From Darksidea phi (taxonomy: Eukaryota > Ascomycota > Dothideomycetes > Pleosporales > Lentitheciaceae), in assembly GCA_030770425.1 (NCBI GenBank), contig JASJFT010000033.1, positions 62,001 through 126,000 on the forward strand: a stretch of 64,000 bases of DNA, written 5' to 3'. Within the stretch, counting starts at the first letter, position 1. Every line of letters starts with the position of its first letter. The position numbers were made by a program, and so were the translations under genes. Shown here one piece after another: positions 33,426 through 45,079 of the stretch. Below the pieces are notes generated by a model. It was given only the letters and a program-made list of their open reading frames with translations. It was not told the origin of the DNA and made no database searches.

Positions 33426-34289
33426 TCAGCCCCAGCCAGCATTGCCTCTGCCCTCACCTCCCCGACGTCCACGGCCTCCGGGGCCTTCTGAACGTCCACG
33501 ACCTCCTTGACCTCCGTGACCGCCCCGGCCATGTGGGCCTAGAAAGTGGCCGTACGCAGCTCCACGACCGCCAAAGCCAGGAGGCGCTAGACCATCAAGA
33601 CCAGGCGGAGCGTGCGGCGCGCCGCCGAACTGGGCAGACCAATTCGGGCCAGGTGCTGGCGGCTGAAGAAGCACAGCATCCTCCAACGTCCTGCTAGGTT
33701 TTAGAAACCGTAAAATCAAAGGGATTTGGACAGTATACCGTACCAGTCGGGATACCGCGCGACGCCGCCACCCCGGTTACGGATCGGCTCGTTGATGCGC
33801 TCGGCCGGCGGACGAGGCGGGAGCCAGATGGGCGCTGTGGACCGCGCGTGTTGAAGTAGCGCCATGGCGACTAGGAGTCGATTGTCGTCGCCCTGCTGGT
33901 CGTCGCTGTTTGGGTACAGCGGCGGCGCAGAGAGGCCATTGGCGTCGAGTGGAGGGACTAAAAGTTGATGTAAGATGTGCATGGATTTCGAAGGTGGTAC
34001 GTATGCCTTGGGACGTCGTACCAGTTATGCCTTGGATGAGGGAATGGATTGCGCTGGGATTCCGGCGGATGTGGTTCTGCTGGGGGTTAGTATGTAGTAG
34101 GCTGAAAGGGGAAGGGAAAGGGAGAGAATGTACCACGGCGTCGAGGATTCGGCGAGCACGCTCGATTTCGGCTTCGATGCTTGCATTGGGGCGGCCACTG
34201 CTGACGCGGTAGTGGTGGCGGAGGAAGGGCGTCAGTGAGGTCGTCTCCCACGTCTGTGGGGCCTGAGCTTGGTTGTAGGGGTTGTTCAT
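33426..34289 (-). CDS. Uncharacterised protein with C-terminal Gly/Arg-rich (RGG-like) tail, 4 exons
   Basis: Exons on the complement: 34289-34134, 34076-34001, 33957-33744, 33690-33426, 236 aa. The frame closes over three short introns with GT-AG ends. The first 150 residues have a polar helical start (SIEAEIERARRILDAV), a Pro-rich middle and a conserved-looking RYPDWTLEDAVLL. The last 60 are Gly, Arg, His-rich (GRGGHGGQGGRGR), as in RNA-binding or nucleolar proteins methylated on Arg. The family is not recognised and the RNA-related role is only a guess from composition. Confidence 0.75.
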
Positions 34290-35685
34290 CTTGATCGTTA
34301 GATAGACTGTCGAGCTTGAGATTCGCAGCCTGCTTGATTAAAGGAAGCGGATATATGATGCTGGGTGTCGTGTCTTATATATGTTTGGCGGGTGGAAGTT
34401 TCGGGGTGAATTTAAGTACGCGGTTGAAGTAGACATGGAGAAGAAACATGGCTTCAGTATGAGGCACGCGGTGAAGATGGTGGTGAAGATGGAAAGAACA
34501 AGTACATGAAGCAGAGGGGGTGGTAAGATGAAGATGCAGGTGTTGGGTGGACCGGAAGTCTAGGTCATCCCTGACTGCTCTTTGTGACTTTCGATTTCTC
34601 TGGCTGGATTGGAGAGTGCGGAATAAAAGGGTGATTTATGCTTTGATACAACGGCTGAGCAAACGATCTCGAGACCATTAGAGCTGTTTATACAAAAGTG
34701 AATGACTCATCTGGCGATTCGCAACGATGAGCAAACGTGTAGTATCGGGTCCGAGCCAGTGTTGCTCAAATGGCCGCCGTCTGCGCATACAACAAACCCT
34801 TTGCTATCTCTTCAAACTCGGCCCGGAACTACAAAACAAACAACCAGCGCTCTGGAAACTCCGACCCCGTCTCTAGCACCCAAAAGGCCGCCGGCAATCG
34901 CTTTGTTTGTATCCATATCCCCTCCCAACCTGACCACATCTACGAATACATCTTCGAAAGACCGAGCGTCCAGGAGCGTGGCGATGACGACACCGAAACT
35001 CTACAGTACGTAACCTGATGACCACTTCGGTAGTTCCTCTCCTGTCCCTTCGTTGCAAACTTCGGGATCGGCCACCCTTTCCCACGCTTTATGCTAGCTT
35101 CAAGAGCATAACAGTTTAAACCCTCTACTTCTCAAGCCCAACATCAACCGCCTCCTCCAATTTCTTGCCCTCAACCAGTGCGGCAACAATATCATTATAC
35201 GTTGCGCAAGCAACTGTACAACGAGGATCGTTGTGCGTAAAAGCGCTGATAGTCATAGACTCCTTTGACCCGCAGGTCCCTCGACGGCGTAGACAAAGCC
35301 GTAGGTATACATCGCATCAAACTTCCTGCACCGCATTTCCGCCCATTATGCGACCGTTCGTACCGTGATATACCGGTTCAGATCGCCACTCCGATATCCA
35401 CTGGCCCACGCCTTTCGTTCTCCGAGACCAATCTCCATTGAGCCACTTCAACGACCACGCTGCCGCGGAGGCGATGACGTCAGGGGGCTCTGCGGTTTGT
35501 GGATCGGCTTTGCTAGATTGGCGGTCGTGGTAGGCGAGGAGGACGGTGTGGGTTAAGGTCGGTGTCATACGTTGTGTGCCCGGCATTCCAGTCAAACCTG
35601 CCGCCCCCTATGATGTCGTGCAGGCCGCTGGTTTACTGGCTTTTGATCTTACTGTAGGACATGAACTCCGCGGTTTCGTATAAAA
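34290..35685. other. Intergenic, possibly decayed upstream part of the APH-kinase relic
   Basis: Nothing with a clear family match. Short open frames around 34770-35018 (+) and 35317-35595 (-) may be parts of decayed genes. No repeat noticed. Confidence 0.4.
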
Positions 35686-35940
35686 CATGCCGATGATAAG
35701 GGTGATGACATCCTCGTCGACAAGGAGCACAATATCACCGCCATCATGGACTGGCAATGGGCTTGCACTACCCCCGAAGCGATTGCTTTTAATTGGCATA
35801 TAGATCTCCTCCCAGTAAACGATTTCTACGATGGCTTTAACCCATTGGAGGAGGAGGAGAGGTTTCTGGCTGAGTTATTTGAAAAGAAAGACGAGCCAAG
35901 CCTAGCGCAAGCCGTCAGAAATGGACGGTTGCAGATATGA
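35686..35940 (+). pseudogene. C-terminal fragment of an APH-family (aminoglycoside phosphotransferase-like) kinase
   Basis: 84 codons beginning at a His-Ala-Asp that matches the HxD catalytic loop of APH kinases (HADD...DILVDKEHN), followed by ITAIMDWQWA, the DxD/DFG-equivalent metal-binding segment. A fungal-style tail LLPVNDFYDG, then LAQAVRNGRL, ends in TGA. The upstream ATP-binding half was not found in a connected frame. It is therefore most likely a truncated relic of the large fungal APH family, whose substrates are mostly unknown. An intron-split complete gene is possible but not supported. Confidence 0.6.
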
Positions 35941-36788
35941 CCTTTCTGATTGGAAAGGATTTCTTAGCCTTTTCAAAGGGTAAAGGGATATAGTTAGCAT
36001 TAATCAGGGTTTAGAACGGGAGGTATATAAGCAAATCGCATTGGAGCACTATCAAGGCGATGATGGATTGAAAGTTTTACTTTCCAAGCGCAACGAATCG
36101 GCCAGTAATTAGATGGGGGGATCAGCCAAAAGTCTCCATGTAAACTTCAACGACTGTCATTCACCATTCTATTTCTATTATGATGCCCGACAACGCGTTC
36201 GTTGAACCATTCAGTACAAGCGTTGAAACCGGCCTCCCTCTCGACTATTCTTAGCAAACATGGGTTGGGACTAAAGAACGTAGAACTAGCTACAACATAT
36301 AGCTTGAAGATAAGAACTCTAAAGTTTAAAAGAAAAAAATGTTGCTGGAGCTAGCAGTTATAGTAACCTAGGCAACTATAATCGTTACAATAATTATAGA
36401 GCAACTATAGTAACTAGACTTAATAGTAGAAGATGCACAAATTAGCGTGTTTTTGTTGTAGGTCCTTGTGGCCTCCATTACTTTGGCCACGCATTTTCCT
36501 CTACTCATCAACGGTTTATCGGTAAAGGGCAGCTTTCTCGTATCGTACTTGCAAATTTTTGAGGCATCAATGAGATTTCGTATCGCATGGATGCTCCTCA
36601 TGATCTATCTAGTGGTCGGCTTCTTAGACAGCTTTGTCGCAAGCTTCTAGATCCGCGGCTCACCAGAACACTTTCTCCAGGCCGGTAATATGAAGAAATA
36701 CAGGCAATAGTCATCGCACACTTACTAGATTTATAACGTTGCGAAGCTCAAACGAAGCAGCTCACATACAACCTTTTGACTCTATGAT
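35941..36788. other. AT-leaning intergenic stretch without gene
   Basis: 36290-36430 is AT-rich with repeated CAACTATAATCGTTACAATAATTA-like runs (short units of AACTATAGTAAC type). No coding features recognised. Confidence 0.5.
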
Positions 36789-37130
36789 GTGTTCTCAACG
36801 TGGTGGGAGATATCTTCCGCGAGCACGAGCCAAGTGGCCGCACGACGAACACTCGCTGACCCTGAAGCAGTGATGGTATTGCTGTATGCCATGTTGAGGT
36901 CAATGTTTATGCCCACGTCTCAGAAGTTAGGCATGGCGTTGATCTCCAGTCTGGTCCTAGTGTCCATCGCATTCGATATTCTACGCACATTCTTTACCGC
37001 AGCGTTAAGACCAGATTTCTAGGATGAGAGCGTTGTCTGGGCCCTGCTTGAGCCCACTATTGCAGCCCTCATATACGCACTACCGTGCTATGGCAGTCAC
37101 ATGGCATGGAGTTCGAAGAACCCGTTCATA
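36789..37130 (+). pseudogene. Fragment of a fungal rhodopsin-domain (PTH11-like) membrane protein, interrupted by a stop
   Basis: The frame encodes a hydrophobic helix QKLGMALISSLVLVSIAFDILRT, with the position and polar ends of the fifth helix of the fungal Rhodopsin domain family. A TAG at 37020-37022 interrupts, and the frame then continues as DESVVWALLEPTIAALI, matching the next helix of that family. The KLG...ALG..V pattern and WxLxEPxIA are family hallmarks. No start region or complete gene was seen, so it is a degenerate copy. Confidence 0.5.
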
Positions 37131-38158
37131 TCATTCGTTTCCCCGATTTTTTGAATTCGTCCAACAAAGCATCTGCTGGTTCATCGGAAAAATTATCAGA
37201 CGCAGTCGTGGATCATTGATTTTGTTGGCATTTTCAAAGACCGAATTGTTTTAGAACGACCTGTGCTATCTCGTGTCTAGCTAGTGGACATAATTCGTAT
37301 GCGACCATGGGGAGTGAGGGTGGAATACAAAAATGCCCTTTTTTTACTCTACCAATGCTAAAAACCCCTCAGTCTATATAGATATACACCTTTAGCACCT
37401 GATTACACAGTTTTGTCATATACTAATTGAACGCGTGTCCTGTATTCTTAGCCTTGAAGATACAAGTTGCCAAAGTCTTAATGTTTTAACATCTTTTGGT
37501 AAGGAGTCAAAATTATGGCAAACGTCGACATGAGCACTGAAGTCGTGGGCTATACTCACTCCAAACAGATTTTGCAGTGCGATATCCGCCATCATAACTT
37601 TCTACTAAACGTTAATCTCGATCTCAAGCTCACCGAATTCTACGGTCATCGCTGTTTTGCGAATGGTTAATACATTTAGACGGCCTCTCTCTTGAATTAC
37701 CACGGCATATCTATGGTGTACACCATGATGGGCCATGAGGTGTTCTTAGATTAGAACAGTTCAAAAAGAAGCCGAAATCGAGCGTCAGTGGTGCACTAGG
37801 CAGTTCCCCAATGAATCATACGTATACGCTACTATTGTCGAACCATGTTGAAAAAAATGCTACCCATCAGCACAGCAAGTTCATGTTGATAACATGGCCG
37901 TCCAGGACACCATCGCTGGCACAGAGTCGCTGGGTTCTGTGGCCAAATAAACCGTTGGTATTGTAACCAAGGACGCTCTCTCCCCGCAACGTCGCGGCTA
38001 AGTGGCCTCTGAGATGGGAGGCAGATATGGACGATATCAACCCTTCACAGGCTTCGATTGAGACACTTTTGCTCCTTGTTGTTCGTCTAGCACTGGGTCG
38101 GCGCACCATGCAAAAGCTCAGGATGCAAGAATTGAAGGAATTGACATGATAATTTGAT
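37131..38158. other. Intergenic, no gene recognised
   Basis: Open frames on the minus strand (37867-38205) read out of repeat B and share the peptide MFRADL.KRLPLCKS with the corresponding frame at copy 1, so they reflect the repeat, not a gene. Confidence 0.45.
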
Positions 38159-38433
38159 TTGGATTTGCATAGTGGGAGTCTCTTTATAAGGTCCGCACGA
38201 AACACAGTAGGAGTTTGTACACAGTAGAGGTGCTATACCCACACCTTATACACGATAATAGAGCTGTAGAGCTGTACACAGTACTGTCGATCGTGAGCGA
38301 CGAGGCGATGTTTCGAACATTGAGGCGACGAGAAATGACATGTGCTGCCGAACCACAGAGCCTAGTTGGGAGACCAACAGCGGTAGCGATGAGTTAGCAC
38401 ACCCACACTACCGCCCACAGTATAAAAATTGCC
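38159..38433 (+). repeat. Dispersed repeat family B, copy 2 (about 275 bp)
   Basis: Direct-orientation match to 24542-24803. It is flanked by the 15-bp direct repeat AATTGACATGATAAT at 38139-38153 and 38512-38526. The TATAAAAATTGCC end is followed by a pyrimidine-rich stretch resembling a transcription start and leader. Confidence 0.85.
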
Positions 38434-39061
38434 TGCGGTGATACCAGCATCCCACTCACTACATCCATCTCTTATCCTCAGCCAGCTTCCTCACATCAAC
38501 ACCCACCAACCAATTGACATGATAATAAGCATCAAAACAAATAGCTTAGAAACCTAAGTCGGTGACACAGTAAGTCAGTCCTGCACCCCGTACAGCACTA
38601 TTCATCCGCTAGACCATGATTGGTAGTCCGACTTCTGTTTGGTATTTTAGTTACTAATTCTACAAGTTTTCCAAATGATACAGTATATAGGAATGTTTGA
38701 GAATCACTATTAGGTAGGAGCATTCCTTTAGCCCTAAGATACCCTCTATGTACTTCCTCTAGTGGCTTATTGGAGTGCTACATTGCGTATTCTTACTAGT
38801 ATGTCTAGATGCCGACCCTCAAACGCGTCTAAACGTTATCAAGTGGCACACATTCAGCCTCTAGCGATCGTGTTCGATGTTGATTGGCTGAGCCTCACAG
38901 GAGTAGTGGGGAATCACGTGAAGGACAACTCGACTTCTCTCGAGCATGCAGAGCCTCGCTGAGATATTCCGCATCCCCCAAACATATCTTTTGATTACTC
39001 CAGTCAGAATATTCACTCTTTCTATCGAACCCGAAGCGCCAACCCTACTCTCGGCATCAGA
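38434..39061. promoter_or_regulatory. Intergenic upstream of the dynamin-like gene
   Basis: Contains the second copy of the 15-bp direct repeat (38512-38526) and a T/A-rich stretch. No other element recognised. Confidence 0.45.
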
Positions 39062-41660
39062 ATGGCTGAAGAGCACTCTGCCAATGGCGCAAGCACCTCT
39101 CTCCAGTCTAATGACACACGAAATCTTTTGGATATCGTCGACAATCTTCGCTCGCAAGGAATAAGCCGATACATTGATCTACCAGAGATCATCGTATGCG
39201 GGGAACAATCGTCCGGCAAAAGTTCAGTCCTGGAAGCGATCTCTGGGGTGATGTTCCCCAGTAAAGACAATCTGTGCACCAGGTTTGCAACAGAATTGAT
39301 TCTTCGGCGTGGCCCAGTGGCACCTATCAAAATTCGCATTGTCCCCGGATCCAAAGAGGTACGATCGGAGGCTGAGAAAGAGAAGTTGCTCAATTTCAAT
39401 GTTTCCGTTTCCGCAGAAGATCTTCAGCTTGGAGAGGTCATTGAGTCGGCGAAAGACGCAATGGGGATCAACGATAGCACGAAAGTCTTCAGCTCGGATA
39501 TCCTTCGGCTGGAGCTTTCAGGCCCTGAGCAACCACATCTCACCCTCGTCGACCTTCCTGGACTGTTCCAAGCCGGCAGCCGTTCACAATCTGATGCAGA
39601 CAGTGATACAGTCAAGTCTCTCGTACTCTCATACATGAGAAGTCCACGAAGCATCATTCTTGCTGTAGTGTCTGCTAAGAACGATTTCAACAACCAGTCA
39701 ATCACGAGGTACTCCCGTGAGATCGATCCGAAAGGTATCCGTACTCTTGGGTTAATTACCAAGCCGGATACACTGGACGAAGGCTCTGATAGCGAGCGGT
39801 TCTATATTGAACTAGCGCAGAACAAGGATGTCAAATTTCGGCTTGGATGGCACGTTCTTCGCAATCGAGACTATTCTACGAGAGACTCCTCTTTGCAGGA
39901 GCGCAACCGTGTTGAAGAGCAGTTCTTCTCTTCCGGGGTCTGGAGGTCCCTTCACCCCACCCAGGTTGGGGTTCACAGTCTGAAACCAAGACTCAGCAAG
40001 ATACTCAAGGATCAAATCCTAGTGCAATTGCCTGATGTCCTCACTCAAATTCAGGATGGAATTCGTGACTGTACGAATAGGCTGGATGTTTTAGGTGAAT
40101 CAAGAGCAACGATGCAAGAGCAACGGCGATATCTCTTGCATGTTAGTCATTCCTTCACCAGTCTCGTTAAAGCTGCGACTGACGGCTTATACTCCGATCC
40201 ATTTTTTGGAGACGCTTCCACCGCTGAGGGCTACCAGAAGCGTCTAAGAGCTATCCTTCAGAACACACTAACAGAGTTTGCGGAGACAATGCGCAAGGAA
40301 GGTCACACGTATGAGATCATCGACGAAGGTTTTCCAATATATCCTCGTCAGATTTCCCGTCAAAACTACATCTCGAAAGTCAAAACACTTCTTAAACGAA
40401 GTAGGGGGCGGGAGCTACCTGGAACGTTCGATCCACTTATCATTGGACAGCTTTTCCGTGAACAAAGTGCACCATGGACAAACTTGGTCAACAAAAACGT
40501 GGCTAAGGTTGTTCGTGCCGTCTACCACGTTGTGCATGCAGCCTTAGCACACTTCTCCGACCGTTCCACTCTCGAAGGGCTCTTGAAACGGCTTATCTAC
40601 CCTAGATTAGAGACTCTAACGACAGAACTGCGAGACAAAGTCAATGAACTGCTCAAACCCCATAATGCTGGACATCCTATCACATACAATCACTATCTTA
40701 CTGAGAACGTCCAGAAAGCGCAAGACAAACGTCGTACACATGAGATTAAGAAGTCTCTAGAAAACTTTCTTGGTGGAGACTATACAGCCCTTGGAGAGGT
40801 AAACGTTAAACTCAATGTCAACACGTTAATCAATCTCCTTGTCACCAAGACTGAAGCAGACATGAACAACTACGCCAGCTCCACTGCCACGGACTTCATG
40901 GAAGCCTATTACAAAGTAAGAAGAGCCACCCCTTCCCACATATTTATTTTCTAAACGGAATAGGTTGCACTAAAGAGGGTTATCGATGATTTTAGCGTGC
41001 TTGCTGTCGAGACATGCCTAATTGAGAAGCTCCCAACCCTGTTCTGTCCGGAAGATGTGCTAGATCTTGACGATGTGATGGTTGCCGCCTTAGCTTCAGA
41101 AGATGAAGAGTCCTCGGTGGAGAGAGCTCGATACAATGAGAAGCTCAAAGTCTTGGAAGATGGTCTGAGGGAGTTGAAAAGTGTCCAAGAATATCCATCA
41201 GTTCTTAAAGGTAAGAGCATTGTTGGACGGTCCATGAAGAAAACTGTATATTGATATCAACCAGATACTACTAGTCCCCAGAGTCTAGCATCTGAAGTTA
41301 TCGGGCTAAAGGGAGATGACCTTGACGGGGTGTTTCCGACAGGTGCGCTCGACTGTAATCGAAACTCCTTGCAGTGCTAATGTGGAAATTGCAGAACCTG
41401 TCTCGCGAGATATAACACCAGAAGCAAACCTCGAGCCTCCGATGGAGGAATGCATCAGATCCCCTTCGCCAGAGTCGCCTGATTGGGCTCACCTCAAGTT
41501 AGCTACTTCACTCAAACCTGCCGTCAAGATGGTTTCTCCAGTTGATATCACCTGGTCAACTCCCGAGCCAGCGCCGCCACCTGGGGATGACTTCATTTCC
41601 ACACCCCGGTTCAAAAAATCGAAGAAGAAAAGTAAGCATGTGGTGGAAGAAGCAGACTGA
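39062..41660 (+). CDS. Dynamin-like large GTPase (Mx/Vps1-type), 4 exons
   Basis: Exons: 39062-40915, 40964-41210, 41265-41296, 41343-41660, 816 aa. The GTPase domain is complete: G1 GEQSSGKSSV, switch Thr in LCTRFATEL, G3 DLPGL, G4 TKPD. The middle/stalk domain follows, with the GED-like helical part in exons 1-2 (VIDDFSVLAVETCLIEKL). The last exon is a Pro/Ser tail ending in Lys-rich FKKSKKKSK. Such proteins self-assemble on membranes, and filamentous fungi carry many lineage-specific copies of unknown role. No PH domain. The third intron (41297-41342, donor GTTATC) is my least certain junction. If it is retained, translation stops at 41380 giving 738 aa without the Lys-rich tail. Confidence 0.88.
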
Positions 41661-43512
41661 GAACGAAGCACTTCTTCTATGTGGACCCATGCGGAAAGGT
41701 GATGAGGTAGGCCGGAAGGATGAGAAACTGAAAATCATTTGTAATGCCCTCGTATTATTGTAGGTAAATGGTGTCAGACGAGCCGACTGTTATGGTCCGG
41801 GCTCATATTGAGTGCCGCGTCGCCTATAGGGACGGATCAGTGCTTATACGGATTAGAAGGCCTTAGATTTGGAGATGCAGGCGCTTACTAGTTTGTTGCC
41901 CGGGCTTGTGAGGAAGACATTTTTTGTATCATGCGTGAATACCATCAAGCTCTTAGGGCAGGTGAATGCACTTGTGTGAAGTCAAGGCCGCTCCTTCGGC
42001 TGTGGCAACCAGCTCAGGATCTCTTCTTCCACACGTTTTTTACATTCCGAGTATCCAGTAACCTAATCATATCATAGAGACAAGCTACCCTTTGCATGGG
42101 TTCAGTCCTGCAACTCAGTTCCCCAAGACATCCCCGGTTGACCGTCTTCACCACCCCTTTCTTCATTTATCATTCGCTCGACCTATCACGAGCTTAAACC
42201 ATTTTCCCGCTATAGCTTCTACGTTTACCTCTTGTTACGGGTGACATGAGGTGAACTGAGCTCCCTATAAAGGGCATATAAAGGCGGTGGCATACTCTCC
42301 TTATCAACAGGTGAAGAGGGGTGGAACAAGGGATGGTTAACCGCGATACCTATGGAGAGAACAGAGCGAAAGAGTAGGGAACTGGAAGTAGAGACGGACT
42401 AGAATATCTGTGGACTCAATATCTCCATAAGTTAAGTTTAATCAACTGAGGGCGCTCCCACATAGTACCTGAATTCGCGGAGCATCTTCTATGGGCCTCT
42501 CGTACCGTTGTAGACTACGCTTGAGCTGTATATCGGAGATCTTGACACTTGTAATGAATGAGCTTGGGTATAATCACATTGGAGGTCTCGCTTCTAAGAC
42601 CAACCCACCTCCGCACATTCCCCATCCCCTAGCCAAGATGCGACGCGGACAACTTCGTCTTTCAATTTACGCCATGTCGTACACTTCAATACCTACTATC
42701 CCATATCCCTCTTATAATCACGAACCATTCTCGATTACCCCACTTATATTACGTGCCCAAGGGAATCTAAATATAAAAGCACAAAAGCACAAGAGACATC
42801 CAACAGTCCCTCAACAAATGTCCTTGCATAAAGAGGTATACGTACCATCTAGCCACAGGCAAGCCTAGCCAGGATGGTTGGTCATATTTCTCACATAAGG
42901 CTAACCACGTGCATGTAAGCCCTACTCCGCAATTGAAGCTTACACATCTCCAGTTCCAAAAACAGCCCCTCCTGCATCTACATTCACGTCCACATTCGCA
43001 TCTGCATCCTTCCTACCGCAAAAATAGCAGTCAAATAATGCGGGTTCCTGCACCGTGACGCACGTTCTAAACCTTGTTTTCAATTTTTTCAGCACTTGAA
43101 ACCGATGCGCTGTGGGATAAACCTACCCAATTGATTGAGTTACAATACAAAGAGTTGAGCGGAGAAATGAGTATGAAAGGGTATGAAGCGGAAGAGAAAG
43201 CAATAGAGCAAGCGCCTTCTGTGATCGCAAGCTATGCTTTTCAAGCAAAGGAGAATTCCCAGATCCTGTACTTAGCGCCCCGTAATGCGGAGTCCCCCTT
43301 GCTTTGAAGATAGAAGTTTCAAGCGTAAGGGAAACCGCAGCGACAATCAAACGAAACGAAACTCCTCGCCGATGCAGAGAAAAATGATGCAGTCGATCCA
43401 TGCTACCAATCTCCCGTCTTTCAGCAGCGCCTCTCCCTATGCCAAACAGTCTAGCCTTGCGTACAATCCCATTCGCAGTGAGCAATCTAGGGCTGGTGTA
43501 GAGTCGGAGCGT
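41661..43512. other. Intergenic, 1.85 kb without recognisable gene
   Basis: A TATA-like stretch CCTATAAAGGGCATATAAAGG lies near 42262-42283 with no gene evident downstream. The open frame 42491-42868 lacks family features. The last 300 bp is the peroxiredoxin 3' flank. Confidence 0.45.
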
Positions 43513-44365
43513 TTACTTGGTACCATTCACAGTCGTATCGGACATTTTAGTGTCGGCATGCACCTTCTCTAAATAGGCCCTGTTGCCCTCGGGTGTCGCT
43601 TTGATAGTCGCCTCGCCGGGATTCCAGTTCGCAGGGCACACCTCGCCGTATTTGTCCGTGAACTGGAAGGCGTCGATGAGGCGGAGGGTTTCGTCTACGC
43701 TGCGGCCGACGGGGAGGTCGTTGATGGTGATCTGCCCCAGTGTTAGCTGTCGTAAAACAAAACCCGCGTCGCACAACCCCGTTGCCGCATCCAATCGCTT
43801 AAAGACTGTTGGTCTTGTACATACCTGTCTCACAACGCCATTCGGATCAATAATAAAAAGCCCCCTCAAGGCAATGCCCTCGTCCTCAATCAAGACGCCA
43901 TAATCCTTACTCAGCTGATGGTTTTTATCGCTCAACAGCGGAATCTTAATAGGTCCCAGCCCTCCCTCTTTTCTGCTCGCGTTCGTCCACGCCAATAGAC
44001 TATACTCGCTATCTGTCGAGGCGAAGACGACCGAAGCGCCACGGGCGGCGAAATCGGCAGCGCGGTCGCTAAAGGCGATGATCTCGGTGGGACAAACAAA
44101 GGTCCAGGCCATGGGCACGAAGCCGAGGACGAGCCATTGCTTGGTCGACGTGTATTGTGTGAGGCTGAGGTCTGTGGTGCGTTAGTCGATGTTGCTGGTA
44201 GCGGGTGGTACGCGTGCGATGAGAGGTAGGGCTGAGCTGGTGGAGCTGAGTGGTGATGGCTGATTGGAACGGCGTACCTTCGAAAGTGCCTTCGACAACG
44301 GCGGTGCCGGAGAAGTGCGGTGCGGGCTTCTGGACCCGCGCCTTGGGGGTGTATGTGTACGCCAT
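43513..44365 (-). CDS. Typical 2-Cys peroxiredoxin (AhpC/TSA), 3 exons
   Basis: Exons on the complement: 44365-44278, 44171-43825, 43731-43513, 217 aa. The peroxidatic Cys lies in TFVCPTEI and the resolving Cys in EVCPANW. The GGLG motif is present and the intron joins VVRQ to [18 protein letters not shown]. It reduces peroxides with electrons from thioredoxin, mainly in the cytosol. The residue pair before the active site is MAW where most members have LDF, a mild departure. The second intron (43732-43824) is 93 nt with no stop codon in frame, so a retained-intron isoform would stay in frame and insert 31 residues. Confidence 0.93.
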
Positions 44366-45079
44366 GTCGAATCAACGCCAAATCTCAGGCGAAAAAAGGG
44401 TGTGGATGCGGATGTTGGAGCAGCGTGTCGGCGAGCAGAACTGGGGCTGAAGAAGCCTGGAAGGTCTAGAGCAGAGAAGCAGGAAGGAGAAGTGGTGTTT
44501 CAGCTGAAGAAGTTGCAAGCACAATGTTTAACGAACGTCTAGTCTAGAGACAGGGAAGTCGCATGCAATTAAGACAGGCCTGTCCGCCCGTACATCAGCA
44601 GATAAATTTGCAACACATAACCCACACATGTTGCCGCAACGGGCTTAGCCTTGCCGACACCACATGCGCCCGCGGTGAGCTCAGGGCGTCGCTCAGCCCG
44701 TCACCCAGGCCATCGCCTTATCCTCAGCTCCCGCCGCCGTCATCAAAGCTTCCGATGCTACCGATATAGTCATGCCGTGCCACGATGCCGCTATCGGCAA
44801 CGCAGGGAAGCTTCTGTGTCCGTGGATCGAGGCCACCCGGCTTACGCGACGCTTTCCAATTTGTGCTTTATGTAATTACCTTCAAAAGGGTGTGGGTGCG
44901 CCGGTACTTGGAGGCTCTTCGACAGCCAATCACAGTGCGTCTAAAATAACGTTAGAGCGACGCCGGATCACGTGGTGCGGTGAACTCCGCTGCCCTTCAT
45001 GTCCCGATGCAAAACATGTCTCTGTTACTTGTTCTACGATTACACAATCATCGTGTCTACTACGAAAGCTCGATGGACA
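44366..45079. other. Intergenic between peroxiredoxin and acetyl-CoA transporter
   Basis: 714 bp. Upstream side of the peroxiredoxin gene and 3' side of the transporter gene. No element recognised. Confidence 0.45.

Noticed and set aside
41316..41660. Separate small gene after the dynamin-like gene
   Set aside because: A 46-nt intron (41297-41342) connects it in frame to the dynamin gene, so it is better read as the last exon.
43583..43903. Plus-strand frame opposite the peroxiredoxin
   Set aside because: Antisense shadow of a well-supported gene, no family features.
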